The position numbers and the translations under genes were made by a program. From NCBI GenBank assembly GCA_963971305.1, contig OZ020303.1, positions 17,295,184 through 17,359,183 on the forward strand: a stretch of DNA of 64,000 nucleotides, in the 5' to 3' direction. The notes beneath the pieces were generated by a model. The model did no database searches, had not been told where the DNA came from, and worked only from the letters and a program-made list of their open reading frames with translations. Of this stretch, positions 48,101 to 59,869 are shown in pieces. Within the stretch, counting starts at the first letter, position 1. Each line of letters opens with the position of its first letter. This DNA is from Arcuatula senhousia. Taxonomy: Eukaryota; Mollusca; Bivalvia; Mytilida; Mytilidae.

Positions 48101-51100
48101 GAATTTTGGGGAAATTTTTCTCCTATGATCAAAGCAGCTCACCTGCCAATGAATCCATTATAAATACAAAGTTTACCTTTGATTTTTGTTCAGTTATTTT
48201 GTTGCTTATAAAAAATATCAACAGACTTTACTGTACATTGTAGATATTCAATTTGATGATGCATCAATGTATAAAAGGAACCTGAACCAAGCTACCATAA
48301 GACAATTATAAAGAAATACACTACAAATTAGCTTTTTCTATGCTTGGTTATGTGGTTACTTAATAAGTACAGATGTTTTCAGCACTAAAGTAAATCCTTC
48401 AATAAAATAGGAATCAATATCTAGTGTTCGCCATTTCCTTAATCATTAAATATTAGCCTGAAAGGAAATAATCCTATTATAGAGAGGAATTATGAAGATA
48501 AATGCCACTTAATATTGTGCTTATTTATGGACATCTACATGCAACTTTCTTATATGTTTCAAGAAGAGAATATGATTAAACTGGAGTGACTTTTTAGACA
48601 GTTTTAGATTTAGTGGGGGAAATAGTTTTTAATAATTCATTGTTTTACAAAATGCCAGATCTGATTAAAAATTAAGACAACTCCTACGTGTTACCACAGG
48701 TGATTCCTGTTTTGATTTAAAAAATCATTGCTTATAAGGGGTTGGTAAAGGGTTATTTTTGTGCAACGATTTTGACGTTTTTATTTTCCGTGTTTTCGTG
48801 ATTTTGATTTTGATTTCTCATGTTTTCATGTTGACTAAGTTGTACGTGCTACTTTTGCCTGTATCTAAGTCCCATGTTTGGTGTTGGACAACCTATTTCT
48901 CATGCTTGATAATCTTTTTTTGCTTCAAAATCTGGAACATGTTGATCAATATCAGTTGATATTCTCAAAAACTTAAGATCTGAAGAATTTGATTTATTTC
49001 ACAATTATTTAAATTAATTTGCCGTGTTTCGTGATTAGCAATTTTTATAACTTGTGCTTCGTGTTCAGCATTTTCTAAGTACATGTTTACATGTTGGGAT
49101 CCCCCCTTTACCACCCTCTTATAAGAATTCTGAAAATAATAATCATAATTGGTTTGGGAAGTCAACATTATATAAACTTCAAAGACATCTAATCATTCTC
49201 TGTGATCAAAGTTTCATAAATCACATCTTTATTTGGGCTTGATATTGATTTATGCTAGGAGTCTGAAGACAAATATAGTATTATTAGAGAGAACCAATAC
49301 TTTAATAAATGAATTATGAAACTCTGTATATCTATTTGTATCCAGTCATGACATGAAAGACATTTAAAAGATTTTTTTTTAATTTGATAGATTCCTTTTA
49401 AGTTCATATTACTCTATAACTCTAACCAGAATGATTACAGGTTATTTCCAACTTCTGCATCAAACACAAAAATAATGCTTTGCAAATAATGTTTTCATTT
49501 TAATTGTAAATTAGAGGCTCCCAGTAGCCTGAATAGCTCACCGATATTCATCATACCTCTAGCATATCTTTGAAATGAAATTTTTAAATGTAAACAGCAT
49601 TTCCCTACATGTATCTGCAATGGTTTTCATTCTATTATGCAAAGACTTTGAAAACATTAATTTTGACATTTAAAATTCCAATTTGCTAAAAAGGGAGATT
49701 TAAGTAGATGTGTGTAAGGTTTAATGCCTACAAATGTAAATGGATTCAATATTTAAGCAAACAACAGCTTTTTTTCTACCTGCAAAAGTTTTTTGTCTGT
49801 TTTATTTTTTTAACAGTTAAGATTTACTTATATCACTTTCAAGGTGGTTTTACTCACTTAATTTCATTTTTGACCATTTGACCAGCTGAAAAATCCAAAT
49901 GATAGTTTGGAAAGAGCAATCATACCAAGTTAAGTTGCATTTGTTGAAGAGGTTTCAGAAAAGTACCCTGGTTATAAAGATTTTTTTTTAAATTGAATTT
50001 ACGAATAACAGACAGTCAAGGTGATCAAACAAAAAAGGGACCTGCTTTAAAATGTGTAAAAGCTAAAATCTAAAATGGTCTTGAACATCCATCAAGACTT
50101 GATAAAGAATATGTTATACTAAAAAAGCTTTGGTTTCAATAAGAAATCACAAAACAAAAGAAGTTTAAACTGTAACTTGTAATAAAGTTACACAAATCTG
50201 CATTTTCATGGAATTCTGGAAATTATTGTTAAAAAACTCTTTTGAAAAAACAGGAAAAAAACTTTCTTCTGTCACCACTTACACAAACATACATTCATTC
50301 CTACTAGATACAAATTTTCAAAAGAACAAGATAAAGTATAATACTGTCAGATGAATTTTCAGATGATAATAGTCCCAAAATGGACAATTTATATGGCTAA
50401 ACATGAGAAATAAACTGTTAACACAGAGACATGTCTCGCCTGTCGCAACTGGACACAGTATAAAATGAAGTAAAAATCCTCTTTAAACTGCTCTTAACTG
50501 ATGCTTAAGCAGCAGCATACCAAATATAAATGGTGAACCATAACTGCTTTATATAAAACACTCATGACATAAAGTGTAAAATGTCAAAGTCAGTAGACCG
50601 TGACTGCAGGAGCATACAGATAAAATACTTTTGAAATTGATCTGTACTAATGCTAATGCAAGTGCATACCCAATATCAATGGTGAACCATAACTGCTTCA
50701 TGCTAAACAGACGTAAGAAAAAAGGTTAACCTCGGCGAAATCAGTGTAAAATTTCAAAGTCAGTAGACCGTAACTGCAGGAGTATACAGATGAAATCCTT
50801 TTAAAACTGATCTGTACTGATGCTGATGCAACTGCATACCAAATATCAATGGTGTAACATAACTAGTTCACACAAAACAGACTTAAGCAAACACTTTAAC
50901 CAATTGTGGAGGCCGACGCCACCGTCGCAGCCGCCACCGGAATCACCATACATTCGTCGCAGGTGAGACAAAAAACTGTCAAAATAGGATATCTTCAGTT
51001 GACTGTAATCAAAATATTTTCTCAGCATTGAGCAATCTATGAATTTTATTCATCAAATCGATTTCATTTCTCAAGTTCAAAACTTTGCAAAAAATCAAGG

Positions 51101-53129
51101 TCAGAAAAAAAAGTTTTGTTCTTTGCTCCCGACACAGGCACTTGTTTCTAGAAAAAAATACTTATATACTAACCACTTATAAGTATATTTTGTTCTAGAA
51201 ACAAGTGCCTGTGGCTCCAGACCAGAGTACATCTTTAAGTTAACTTACAGTGCAAATATATCTTAAGTACATTGGTACCAATCTTGTGTTTTAATCATAG
51301 ACTCAAAGTGAAACAGAATCACTTACAAATGTGTTACTTATTGCTACATTGAGTCAAAAAAGCCAAGTTCCCTAGTCTAATATTTATTGAATGTGAAATC
51401 TTCTATGTGTTAACGTCCAATGCAAACAATAGAACATTATATCAATTGATGCAACACTAAAATAAAACTTTTGATACATAACATACATATATGTTTTAAA
51501 CAAATAAAGCATGGATAAGCTTACTGTCTTACTGATAAATTTTGATTTTAGATCTGACAAATATTTACACTCAATATTTATATTAATTCATTCTTGTATG
51601 AGCCAAGAACAACAGTTTATTCAAGACCTGATCAATGAAAAGGCCACTTTAGCTGTGTACGGCCACCTTTCTAAGAGGACACTCCTCCCTTATCCCTGCA
51701 TCTGGACAATTACATACATTGTACATGTATGTGCCACATGTACTAAGCATTGAAAAAAAATACATATTTAGCTTGAAAAATAAAAAACTAAAAAAAAGTT
51801 TGAAAGTCAGATCAATAGAACTTTCCTATCATAGATTCAAAATTAATACTCTTTAGAAACAAAATAAACATTTTAGCTGAATATAATTTTATGTAAAGTG
51901 AATTGACGATGCTTAGTTTCTAGGAAACATGGAGAAATGTCATATTACTATTGGATTTACTAATAGAAATACTAATTATCTTTTACAAATAACCAACAAC
52001 AAATGAAGGGACCTTTTTATAACTAATACTACTTTAATTCCTAGTTTTCAGCCCAAGAAAAATGATTTAGCATCACTGCTAGGATACAGCATTCAAACTC
52101 ATTCTTAATCCACTTAATCTTTTTACCTGAATATTATTATTGCAATTAATTATCAGAAGCTAGCTTAATTAACTTTTCATAAAGAACATAGATTTACCAA
52201 TATAAATTAAAAGACTGAAAATAAAATTAATTCTTCATTCATCTTACTGATATTTTATTTTATATTTTACTTTAAAATTGTTTGGCTAAAAATATGAATT
52301 TTATATATATTTATTTGAATGATGTAATAAATCATTTCGTGAAATTTCTAATTTTTTTTTCATGCGTGTACAGAAAGAAAAGAGAAATCCAAACACATAT
52401 TTACTCTAATTATTTCCCTTGAAAAAAAATACATTGTTAAAAACAAATTTATGTACTGTCATAACAGATTTGCTATAAAAAAAAAAATCAATCAACATTT
52501 AAAATGTCTTTTTTGATAAGGTGCATTAGTTTTCATCCTTGAAATAGGTTTATACTTTCTCAGAATTCTGACGGGAACCTTCCTATGATACAGACAAGAG
52601 GCTTTTAATTTGCTTTTTAAAGTATAGTTTTTTTTACCTTAAATAGCCATTCAGGTTATCTATGGGAAGATATTGCAGAAGCTACATTTTCTAAAGCTTA
52701 AGAGTTCCGCAGAATTAGGTTATATATATATGACATTAATTGTGTTTATGTATTTAAAAATTCATTAGAAATTTCAAAAAAACATTTCAAATTTAAGAAA
52801 TAATGGAATTTACCTTTAACCAAAGCATGGATTCCCATCTTTACTTGTGAAAAGTTTCCACTTCCCAATTCTCCACGAATTCTGTAGAATCCTATTCTTT
52901 TCCCGAGTGTTATTTCCTTTAAACATCTTTGATCATTGGAAAGGTCAAACGACAAGCGTTCATATGCAGTCACTTTTCGTTCTTTCTTCGGCTGTTCATC
53001 ATCCTGCGAGTTGTTAGTTTTATTATCTTGGCTGATTTCTATCTCATCTGAGGGGCTCGTTGCCTCCCCATTTAACATTTCAGATTGGTTGTTAATTCCG
53101 ATCTCTTTCATAGTATGCGTTTCCACCAT
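41406..53129 (-). CDS. NIM1K: Serine/threonine-protein kinase NIM1 (AMPK-related), split gene
   Basis: Joined on the minus strand: 53129-52814, 46828-46560, 42146-41406; phases 1 and 0, all GT-AG. The product has 441 residues; human NIM1K is about 436. NIM1 belongs to the AMPK-related kinases (CAMK group); family members phosphorylate Ser/Thr in the cytoplasm and are usually activated by phosphorylation of the T-loop. Visible parts: a Ser/Asn-rich acidic N-tail (1-55); [11 protein letters not shown]ly-loop (86-96); ATP Lys111 in VAIKI; HRDLK with catalytic Asp204; DFG Asp222; [14 protein letters not shown] activation loop with Thr237; a C-terminal region with SSxTG-like [15 protein letters not shown] and a final SKLCVIL matching the conserved end of NIM1. 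An in-frame TGA lies upstream of the chosen ATG. All catalytic residues are intact. Confidence 0.96.
42147..43675 (-). other. NIM1K intron 2, unique part
   Basis: AT-rich intron sequence with no recognised exon or repeat between the exon 3 acceptor and the minisatellite. Confidence 0.6.
43690..44060 (-). repeat. 52-bp minisatellite related to the NIM1K exon 2 edge
   Basis: Seven units starting at 43695, 43747, 43799, 43851, 43903, 43955 and 44007 (exact 52-bp spacing). On the minus strand each carries caatgtat-agctgga-gcgatcatatggt and atggtgagtc. The first part resembles the last bases of NIM1K coding exon 2; the second resembles its splice donor. Confidence 0.92.
44061..46550 (-). repeat. 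42-bp minisatellite of splice-donor-like units, roughly 55 copies
   Basis: Degenerate mixed units to about 44270, then a regular 42-bp array. Plus-strand unit: gactcaccataagatcactg then aacaaagatatgttttgttata. On the minus strand each unit reads aaacatatctttg-tca-tgatcttatg|gtgagtctataac, which matches the end of NIM1K exon 2 (aaacatatctttgctcaatg...gatcatatg|gtgagtttataac) with about 15 internal bases removed. Variants: gtgcatc in place of gtgagtc, a 3-base addition (atataaagatc) and short units ending acaattg. The array abuts the real donor at 46559. Plus-strand open frames made of 14-residue repeats ([14 protein letters not shown]) are by-products of the 42-bp period. Confidence 0.95.
46560..46828 (-). 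CDS. NIM1K: NIM1K coding exon 2 (ATP-binding Lys)
   Basis: Acceptor tgcatttcag, donor CATATG|gtgagt. Encodes [40 protein letters not shown] and [15 protein letters not shown], ending CIAGVDHM. 90 codons with the split codon. The donor at 46559-46554 is the parent-like copy of the minisatellite motif. Confidence 0.96.
46918..47325. mobile_element. Dispersed repeat A, copy 1
   Basis: Left ggatactcccacttg, right gagtgggggtataatt. Interior cagaaaacaggaagtagatg, gaaatcaatcccttaagtag, an agacagacagac microsatellite at 47252-47270 and ccccctctctta. A second copy lies at 54244-54630. Confidence 0.7.
49512..50035. repeat. Decayed TIR-type repeat
   Basis: tagaggctcccagtagcctg with aatagctcacc is a mutated copy of the end found at 29016. 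It is followed by weakly similar unit text (attaagttgcatttg, gcaaacaacagctttttt). Old and without a clear right end. Confidence 0.45.
50432..50972. mobile_element. MITE-like element with tgtctcgcctg ends, copy 1
   Basis: Left end atgtctcgcctgtcgcaact; right end cattcgtcgcaggtgagaca. Two to three internal units of about 170 bp (ccaaatatcaatggtgaacc, tcagtagaccgtaactgcag). GC-rich gccgacgccaccgtcgcag next to the right end. Confidence 0.6.
51133..51213. other. 81-nt near-perfect hairpin in NIM1K intron
   Basis: cacaggcacttgtttctaga starts the left arm and tctagaaacaagtgcctgtg ends the right arm: 21 perfectly paired bases (including one more A-T pair), then a mismatch, a 2-base bulge and further pairing to a loop of about 12 bases. 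The size and shape fit a pre-miRNA-like hairpin or a tiny MITE. I did not recognise the arm as a known miRNA. Confidence 0.6.
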
Positions 53130-53308
53130 GTCAGAGGCCTTAACTTGACCATCATGTCTTATCGTTCAAAGCTTTCTACATTATTGATATACCTGTATGA
53201 GATTATTGCAGGTATGACGACCATTTATATTGTTTATCGGTAATTATCACTTTCAGTCCACGATGATAAAGTTGGATTTACTGATCACATCAATAGTGAT
53301 TTAATATC
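52814..53308 (-). CDS. NIM1K: NIM1K coding exon 1 with 5' UTR part
   Basis: Coding from ATG at 53129 to 52814 (donor AAAG|gtaaat). It encodes the N-tail, [32 protein letters not shown] and [16 protein letters not shown]. An in-frame TGA about 40 bases upstream of the ATG supports this start. A good acceptor (ttctctttccag) at 53309-53320 suggests that the exon begins at 53308 with about 180 bases of 5' UTR. Confidence 0.92.
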
Positions 53309-54243
53309 CTGGAAAGAGAAGACAAATATGATGTTGGTGTGAAAGCTGTGACATTACATGGCCTGACTTAGACCAATATACTATACTCATGGAATAATTC
53401 TATCAAGTAGATTAAGACAGGAAAAAATAAAATCTATACTTAATGAGAATGAAAATGCTAGCTTAAACATCTTTAATCAATATGAACATGCTAAGGTAGA
53501 AGGACTGATAATTGTCACTGAAAAACTACTACATGAACTTCTGTGATCTCCAGGAATGTAATTATGATCGGGATTTATAATAAAAATTAACTCCTTATTT
53601 AATCTTTCTTAAGTTCTTTACTAATGTACTGAATAAGCTCCACATAACCCTTTGCATTGAATGACCCTTTATATAATGACTTAATTAGTTGCAACATGTC
53701 ACAAGAAGACTTCACACAAGATTCCTTGAAAATATATCATAAAATTTTATAAAATACTCTGATGCGCTGAGGCTACTGTATTTTTTTTTCTTGAAGCTCA
53801 GTGGCTTCTTAAGTCAGAAAGAAATGTAAATTGCCGAAATTGGCACAATACTCCACTGATTATTAACATATGTATGTCAAATACTTTCTATTTAAGGTTT
53901 TTTGTTATCTGGCAAAATTGTACTTTTTCAAACATTTATAGATTCTGACAAAATTGTTATATTAAGAAATTTAAATAGAAAAGAAATTTAAAACAATATA
54001 TTGATATACAATAGAGTAGTACAGATGTTACAATTTGTATAGACCTCACCACTGTTTTAAAAATCAATTATTTTTCAATGCAATTAAGATAAATCTGTAT
54101 TAGATTTATAAGTACGCATTTTAACCAAAACAATGGGTGACACATGCTACATGTTTTTAGACAGAAATGCAATAGCAACCGGAATTTAGATAATATTTTA
54201 GGGTAAAAAGGCTTGTTTAACAAGCCATTGCACTAAGATGTGC

Positions 54244-54630
54244 TAAGCCATAGCATATCCCCACTCCACCTTTCAGAAAACAGAAACTAGCCTCGAAAGA
54301 GGAGGCACATCCATGACAGTACAATTAACTCAACATGCTTAATTTATGTATACTAAATTTGAAATCAATCTCTTAAGTAGGAGCTAAGAAATTTGCTATA
54401 TGAAAATTTTCCCTATTTAAGCTTTAAATAGTTTTAGTCAGCTTAGAAAACAGGAAATAGATAACCAACTGACCTTGTAAAACTCATTATGCTAAAGCTG
54501 CCTTACCAAATTAAAAATCAATCCCTTTTGTAGAAACCAAGAAATCTGTTACAAAAGATTGAACCAGACAGACAAAAGGACTGACAAGGTGATTACAATA
54601 TAGCCCCCTCTCTTAAATGGGGTATAATGT
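54244..54630. mobile_element. Dispersed repeat A, copy 2
   Basis: Matches 46918-47325: atatccccactccacctttc, cagaaaacag, gaaatcaatctcttaagtag, aaggtgattacaatat and ccccctctcttaaatgg then ggtataatgt. Its right end is the first unit boundary of the minisatellite that follows. Confidence 0.7.
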
Positions 54631-55845
54631 ACAAATACAACTAAACAACCAAGCTAACGGTAGATGTCATGGTATAATGTACAAATACAACTAAAAAACC
54701 AAGCTTACAGTAGATGTCATGGTATAATGTACAAATACAACTAAACAACCAAGCTAACTGTAGATGTCATGGTATAATGTACAAATACAACTAAACAACC
54801 AAGCTAACCATAGATGTCATGGTATAATGTACAAATACAACTAAACAACCAAGCTAACCATAGATGTCATGGTAAAATGTACAAATACAACTAATCAACC
54901 AAGCTAACCGTAGATGTCATGGTATAATGTACAAACTACAAATACAACTAAACAACCAAGCTAACTGTAGATGTCATGGTATAATGTACAAATACAACTA
55001 AACAACCAAGCTAACTGTAGATGCCATGGTATAATGTACAAATACAACTAAACCACCAAGCTTACCATAGATGTCATATGGTATAATGTACAAATACAAC
55101 TAAACCACCAAGCTAACTGTAGATGTCATGGTATAATGTACAAATACAACTAAACCACCAAGCTAACTGTAGATGTCATGGTATAATGTACAAACTACAA
55201 ATACAACTAAACAACCAAGCTAACTGTAGATGTCATGGTATAATGTACAAATACAACTAAACAACCAAGCTAACTGTAGATGCCATGGTATAATGTACAA
55301 ATACAACTAAACCACCAAGCTAACCATAGATGTCATATGGTATAATGTACAAATACAACTAAACCACCAAGCTAACTGTAGATGTCATGGTATAATGTAC
55401 AAATACAACTAAACCACCAAGCTAACTGTAGATGTCATGGTATAATGTACAAATACAACTAAACCACCAAGCTAACTGTAGATGCCATGGTATAATGTAC
55501 AAATACAACTAAACAACCAAGCTAACCATAGATGTCATGGTATAATGTACAAATACAACTAAACAACCAAGCTAACTGTAGATGTCATGGTATAATGTAC
55601 AAATACAACTAAACAACCAAGCTAACTGTAGATGTCATGGTATAATGTACAAATACAACTAAACAACCAAGCTAACTGTAGATGCCATGGTATAATGTAC
55701 AAATACAACTAAACCACCAAGCTAACCATAGATGTCATATGGTATAATGTACAAATACAACTAAACAACCAAGCTATAAACCGTAGATGTCATGGTATAA
55801 TGTACAAATACAACTAAACAACCAAGCAAACCGTAAATGTCATGT
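54621..55845. repeat. 50-bp minisatellite, about 24 copies
   Basis: Unit ggtataatgtacaaatacaa then ctaaacaaccaagctaactg and tagatgtcat. Variants: accacc for acaacc, accata for actgta, catatggt (+2) and acaaactacaaatac (+7). The +7 variant recurs at 54931 and 55190, 259 bases apart with matching neighbours, so a five-unit block has itself been duplicated. Confidence 0.95.
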
Positions 55846-56266
55846 CCAAGAAACAAGATTTCCGGGGCTTTATACAGATTTTGTTAAATAACCAATCAAG
55901 GATATTTAGTTATGTATTAATACATTGTACAAAATTGACACTTTATCCATACATGTCATTTTCCAGCAAAATGTTTGCATCTTATTTCCTCCCTTTGTCT
56001 TAACCCAAGAACTTTTCTCAGTGAAAATCATAACTTTTCTAATTCTAGAAAATCATAACCAGCAACGAGATTATGATCTGATAACATTGAAAAGGTGAGG
56101 ACCTAAAAATTAACTACATGTAGAACTATACAATATTTAAATTCAGTGAGCAATTATTCATCATGAACTGTGTTCATTAATATATCTAGGTCTTGCTATG
56201 GTTAATTTTTGAATTCTACATGCAGTCTTTGCTGTACACATACTAAACAAGAGTTAACACTAAAGT

Positions 56267-56575
56267 ATGTCTCGCCTGCCGGCACCATCAGAAACAATTA
56301 TTATGGAGGTGCTCACAAAACTTTTCCATTGCTATTATATGTTTTGAAAATTTCAAAGTCACTCAACCGAAAAATCAAGGTCAAGGTCAAAAGATGGGGA
56401 TGCAATGGTGCTAAGCTACTACTGGGGCATATGCATACCAAGTTTCATCAACATAGGACCTATAGTTGTTGAGATATGGAGGTGCTCATAAAACTTTTCC
56501 AAAAAGTTAACGACCCCATCGCCGCCGCCGCCAGTAAAGTAACACCTATGTCCTGCTCTGCTTCGCAGGCGAGAC
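56267..56575. mobile_element. MITE-like element with tgtctcgcctg ends, copy 2
   Basis: Left tatgtctcgcctgccggcac; right gctctgcttcgcaggcgaga. gccgccgccgcc lies near the right end. Same end type as 50432-50972. No ORF. Confidence 0.65.
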
Positions 56576-57087
56576 AAAAATCGATCTAAATTTAAGCCAT
56601 TTTGAGGTACACGTACACATGAACTTAAAGCAAAACTGATACAGTAAGTAACATTTGTATAATAACCCAGGACAATGATCAAATAATGTATTTATCTATT
56701 TGTGTATTTATAGTTTGCCCTGCTTCTATAGTCCATGTATTTTTTTTTTATCTACACCATACTTTGTAAAAATTAACAGATTAATTCAGACTACAGTACC
56801 TGTCATGCAAACACATAAACGATGTTGAAGACATCAACAAACAGCGGTATGGAAATGATATGTCGATAGATAATTTTAACTGGCAGAAGAATTTTACATT
56901 CAGCATAAGATGTCGCACCATGCATGCCATGGCACTAAAATTTCTACACTCTTAAAGTATAATTTCTTTTTTTCGGGGACAAATTCCATCACATTTTTTG
57001 TATTTCTAGACTCCGAATTCTGTTTAGGAGCAACTAGTTGCAATGTGTTATGGTGGCACTGTTGTATGACGCCTAGTAATGTCTTAC

Positions 57088-57200
57088 CTGACTGAGATGT
57101 ACTGATTCTGAAAATAAATAAAAAGTAGAACAGGAAGTGGCTTTACGCTTGGTGTCACCTATGGCAACTAAAAACTGGTCTAAGTTCGGTAACTCTATTT
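57088..57200 (-). promoter_or_regulatory. NIM1K: Inferred NIM1K first exon (non-coding) and promoter-proximal region
   Basis: On the minus strand a strong donor CAG|gtaaga (exon end 57088) follows atcagtacatctcagt. Upstream are an ETS-like cacttcctg and ttgggcggg-poor, AT-rich sequence with tttcccgcc on the plus side. The exon start is unknown. This is an inference from one donor matching the acceptor at 53309. Confidence 0.35.
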
Positions 57201-57680
57201 TCCCGCCCTTTTTAATTGAAGTTGCAGATTATTAAAGAAAAAACAGATTTCATAATTTGTCTTTTATTTTATTTAAATGTAACAAATCGCTTCAAACTTT
57301 ATTTAAGAATGCTATCATTGAAATATACTTGTTTGATTAGGAAACAGATCTGTAGGGCATAATAATAATCTCTTGAAAAGCATATTTCTTATCCGAAACT
57401 TGTCTCATGTTTGATTTTTTTTCTTTTCATATTGACTCTTAGGTGAGAAAATTAAAGAGCATTTTTATAAAGAAGAGAATAATCAACGATGAGAAAATCC
57501 GTTTTATTACAGGAAAATTACTTTAAAGACTTTATCGATATCACAAATTAGTGAAATATTTTAGAAAAATTCTCTCATAAATATCGATATCTTATTGAAA
57601 AATATAACTGTACACGTTGATTTACTGTCCAATCCTGATTTCTATTGAAATCAGTGTTGTTTATAAACTGAGCACACAAA
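57201..57680. other. Intergenic spacer
   Basis: AT-rich, nothing recognised. Confidence 0.4.
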
Positions 57681-57687
57681 TTCAAAA

Positions 57688-58430
57688 ATGAAAAATGGCT
57701 CTTTAAATTCAACAAGGCTGAATGTTTGCATGTTCACTTTGGAACAAAATCTGACTAAGGCACAATATAGGTCATATAGTGTAGCCGAGCATCAAATTGA
57801 AACAACTCGTAGTGAGATAGTTCTAGGGATTATTATTGACAACAAAATAAATGTTCAAGAACATATCTACCCTCAAGTTAAAAAAGCAAACCAAAAGTTA
57901 GGGTACATTAACCGGACTTTCAAATACCTACCTAAAGAGATGTTCATAGCTTTATACAAGGACCTTATTAGATCACACCTAGAATATGGTACAAATGTAG
58001 CTGCGTATGGTCTGTCATCAACAAGAGAGAAGCCGTTTCAAAGAAAATGTACAACATAGGGCAACAAAACGAGTGATAGAAATTAACCATACACCTTAGC
58101 TATGCGGGCAGATTAAAAAGCCTTGGATCACCATCACTACAATATAGAGGACACGAACAGATATGGCGGAAACCTTTAAAATGATAAAAGAAATAGATGA
58201 AGTTGAGGGATAAGACAACATGTTCCCCTCAAAGAGAAATCAACTAGAGGCCACAAATACAAAATTTTCAAGAAGCATTCGCAAATTTAGTTTCTCACAA
58301 CGAGTAGTTTCCTTAAACGTCGTAGAAGCATACAATGTAAAAAAAAAGTGTACTGGAAAAACTTTGCGATAAAATTCGAACAACATTTCTATGGGACGGA
58401 GGCTAGTGCAACAAATAACACTCATGATTA
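57688..58430 (+). mobile_element. Non-LTR retrotransposon remnant (CR1/Jockey-like RT tail)
   Basis: An open frame at 57688-58059 encodes the reverse-transcriptase C-terminal region: LGIIIDNKINVQEHI, KANQKLGYINRTFKYL, FIALYKDLIRSHLEYG. Matching pieces continue in other frames (LKSLGSPSLQYRGHER-like at about 58110-58150; TFKMIKEIDE near 58170; HKYKIFKKHSQI near 58250), so several frameshifts and stops have killed it. No 5' half or poly(A) tail seen. Confidence 0.75.
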
Positions 58431-58599
58431 AATTGGATCAGAGAGACAACATGCCTAATTGAAGATCTCACAGACAAAGGTAAAAACTAGCCTAAAAAGT
58501 TATTGAGTAGCGGACATAAGATAAAGTTTTTGGTAAAATCTTCCTTGATAAAAAATATAGATCATTTAATACTTACATTAAAATGTTATTTTTTTTTTA

Positions 58600-59170
58600 T
58601 TCTTTTCAATGCGTATGGCCCAATGGAGACTTTTGTAAAGCTTAATGAGCCGAAGGTTTAAGCAAACTACAGCTTTTGTCTATATATCTGCAACAGGCTA
58701 AAAACATGAATTATGCTATATCATTGCCTGCAAAAGGCCGTTACTCCTAAGGTGGCATCTGAAAAGACTTTTGTAGAGCTCAATGTATAAGCAAACAACA
58801 ACATTGTTCTATCTGCAATACTTTTTATCCAATAGGCCCCACACAGGAAAAAACACTATGACAAGATTTTATCTTTCAAAGGTCATAATAACCCCTATAT
58901 AAAGGAATTTATCTGACAACACCGACCCAATGGAGACTTTGGTAGAGCTTTTAATGGTGAAGAAGAGATGTTGCGTCAGATTTTCTCTATCTCTTATACT
59001 ATTCTTGGTTTAAAAGCCAAAAACAGTAGTCTGACCCACTGGTCGGAACTTGAAATAAGCCTTTGTGAAGGACACCTTAAGGATCAATCATACTAAGTTT
59101 TATTAAATTCTTATCAGAAATTTCGGAGAAGATTTTGAAAAATTGTTAAAGGACGACGACGACGAGTTGG
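58600..59170. repeat. Degenerate copy of the 1-437 type element
   Basis: gagacttttgtaaagcttaa, gacccaatggagacttt, gtctgacccactggtc and aaattgttaaaggacgacga match the order of blocks at 1-400 but with many changes. The terminal palindrome is lost. Confidence 0.6.
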
Positions 59171-59869
59171 TGTTTCACCCAACTGCAGCCAAGACTGAAG
59201 TAACATAAAAATGGAGCCTTGTGATGAACAGTTGTTTTTTTACAAATCTGTCCCAATAGAATAACCTGACGTTACAGGCAACATTTGATCAAAAATATAC
59301 AGGTCTATGGATAAATTGATTTAATCAAAAATGAGAAAACGGATGTAATAATCTGTGTCTTTTATGCAAATTTTGGAAGGGACGACATAAGCATTAGTGA
59401 GCTTAAAGAGTTTTTACTAATTAATGCATGTTTTTTTAGTATTCCCTATTAGAAATGTTGACAAAATACCCAACATTATTGATAGGTAATAAAATTACTG
59501 AACAATGAATGTTTTAAGCATATAAAATTCCCATATTTTATTATTTTTTATTCAAAATGATCTTGACCTAAAATGTCTTGACATTGTTTGTATTTTTTAC
59601 AGAATTATGTAATATTACTACACTTGTATGTACAACATGTGACATTCTTGATAAATTTCACAGTTACAAAACTCTTGATGTTTAGAAGTAGCTACGATTT
59701 AAGATAAACTCCCATCTAAACTTGTAAATCAAATCTTGGGATATCCCAATAATATGCAAACATACATGCTTTTTTTGTTCCAATAAAAGTTTCATTGATT
59801 TCTGTTGAGTAGTTTCAAAGTTGTGCTGGCAAACAGATACCAGATGATTTATGGTAAAAGATTGAAAAG
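59171..59869. other. Intergenic spacer
   Basis: No exon, RNA gene or repeat recognised. Confidence 0.35.

Larger units (their letters stand above)
46829..52813 (-). other. NIM1K intron 1 (within CDS)
   Basis: About 6 kb. It holds a dispersed repeat (46918-47325), a decayed repeat end at about 49512, a MITE-like element (50432-50972) and a hairpin (51133-51213). The remainder (47330-49500 and 51214-52813) is AT-rich without recognised features; 48740-49125 resembles the low-complexity segment at 3040-3250. Confidence 0.6.
53309..57087 (-). other. Inferred NIM1K 5' UTR intron
   Basis: Between acceptor ttctctttccag (53309) and donor CAG|gtaaga (57087). Apart from dispersed repeat A copy 2, the 50-bp minisatellite and a MITE, it is AT-rich and featureless (53321-54240, 55850-56260, 56580-57080). 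Confidence 0.5.

Noticed and set aside
54621..55845. CRISPR-like or centromeric satellite
   Set aside because: No spacers; only about 24 copies, confined to an intron and starting at a dispersed repeat end.
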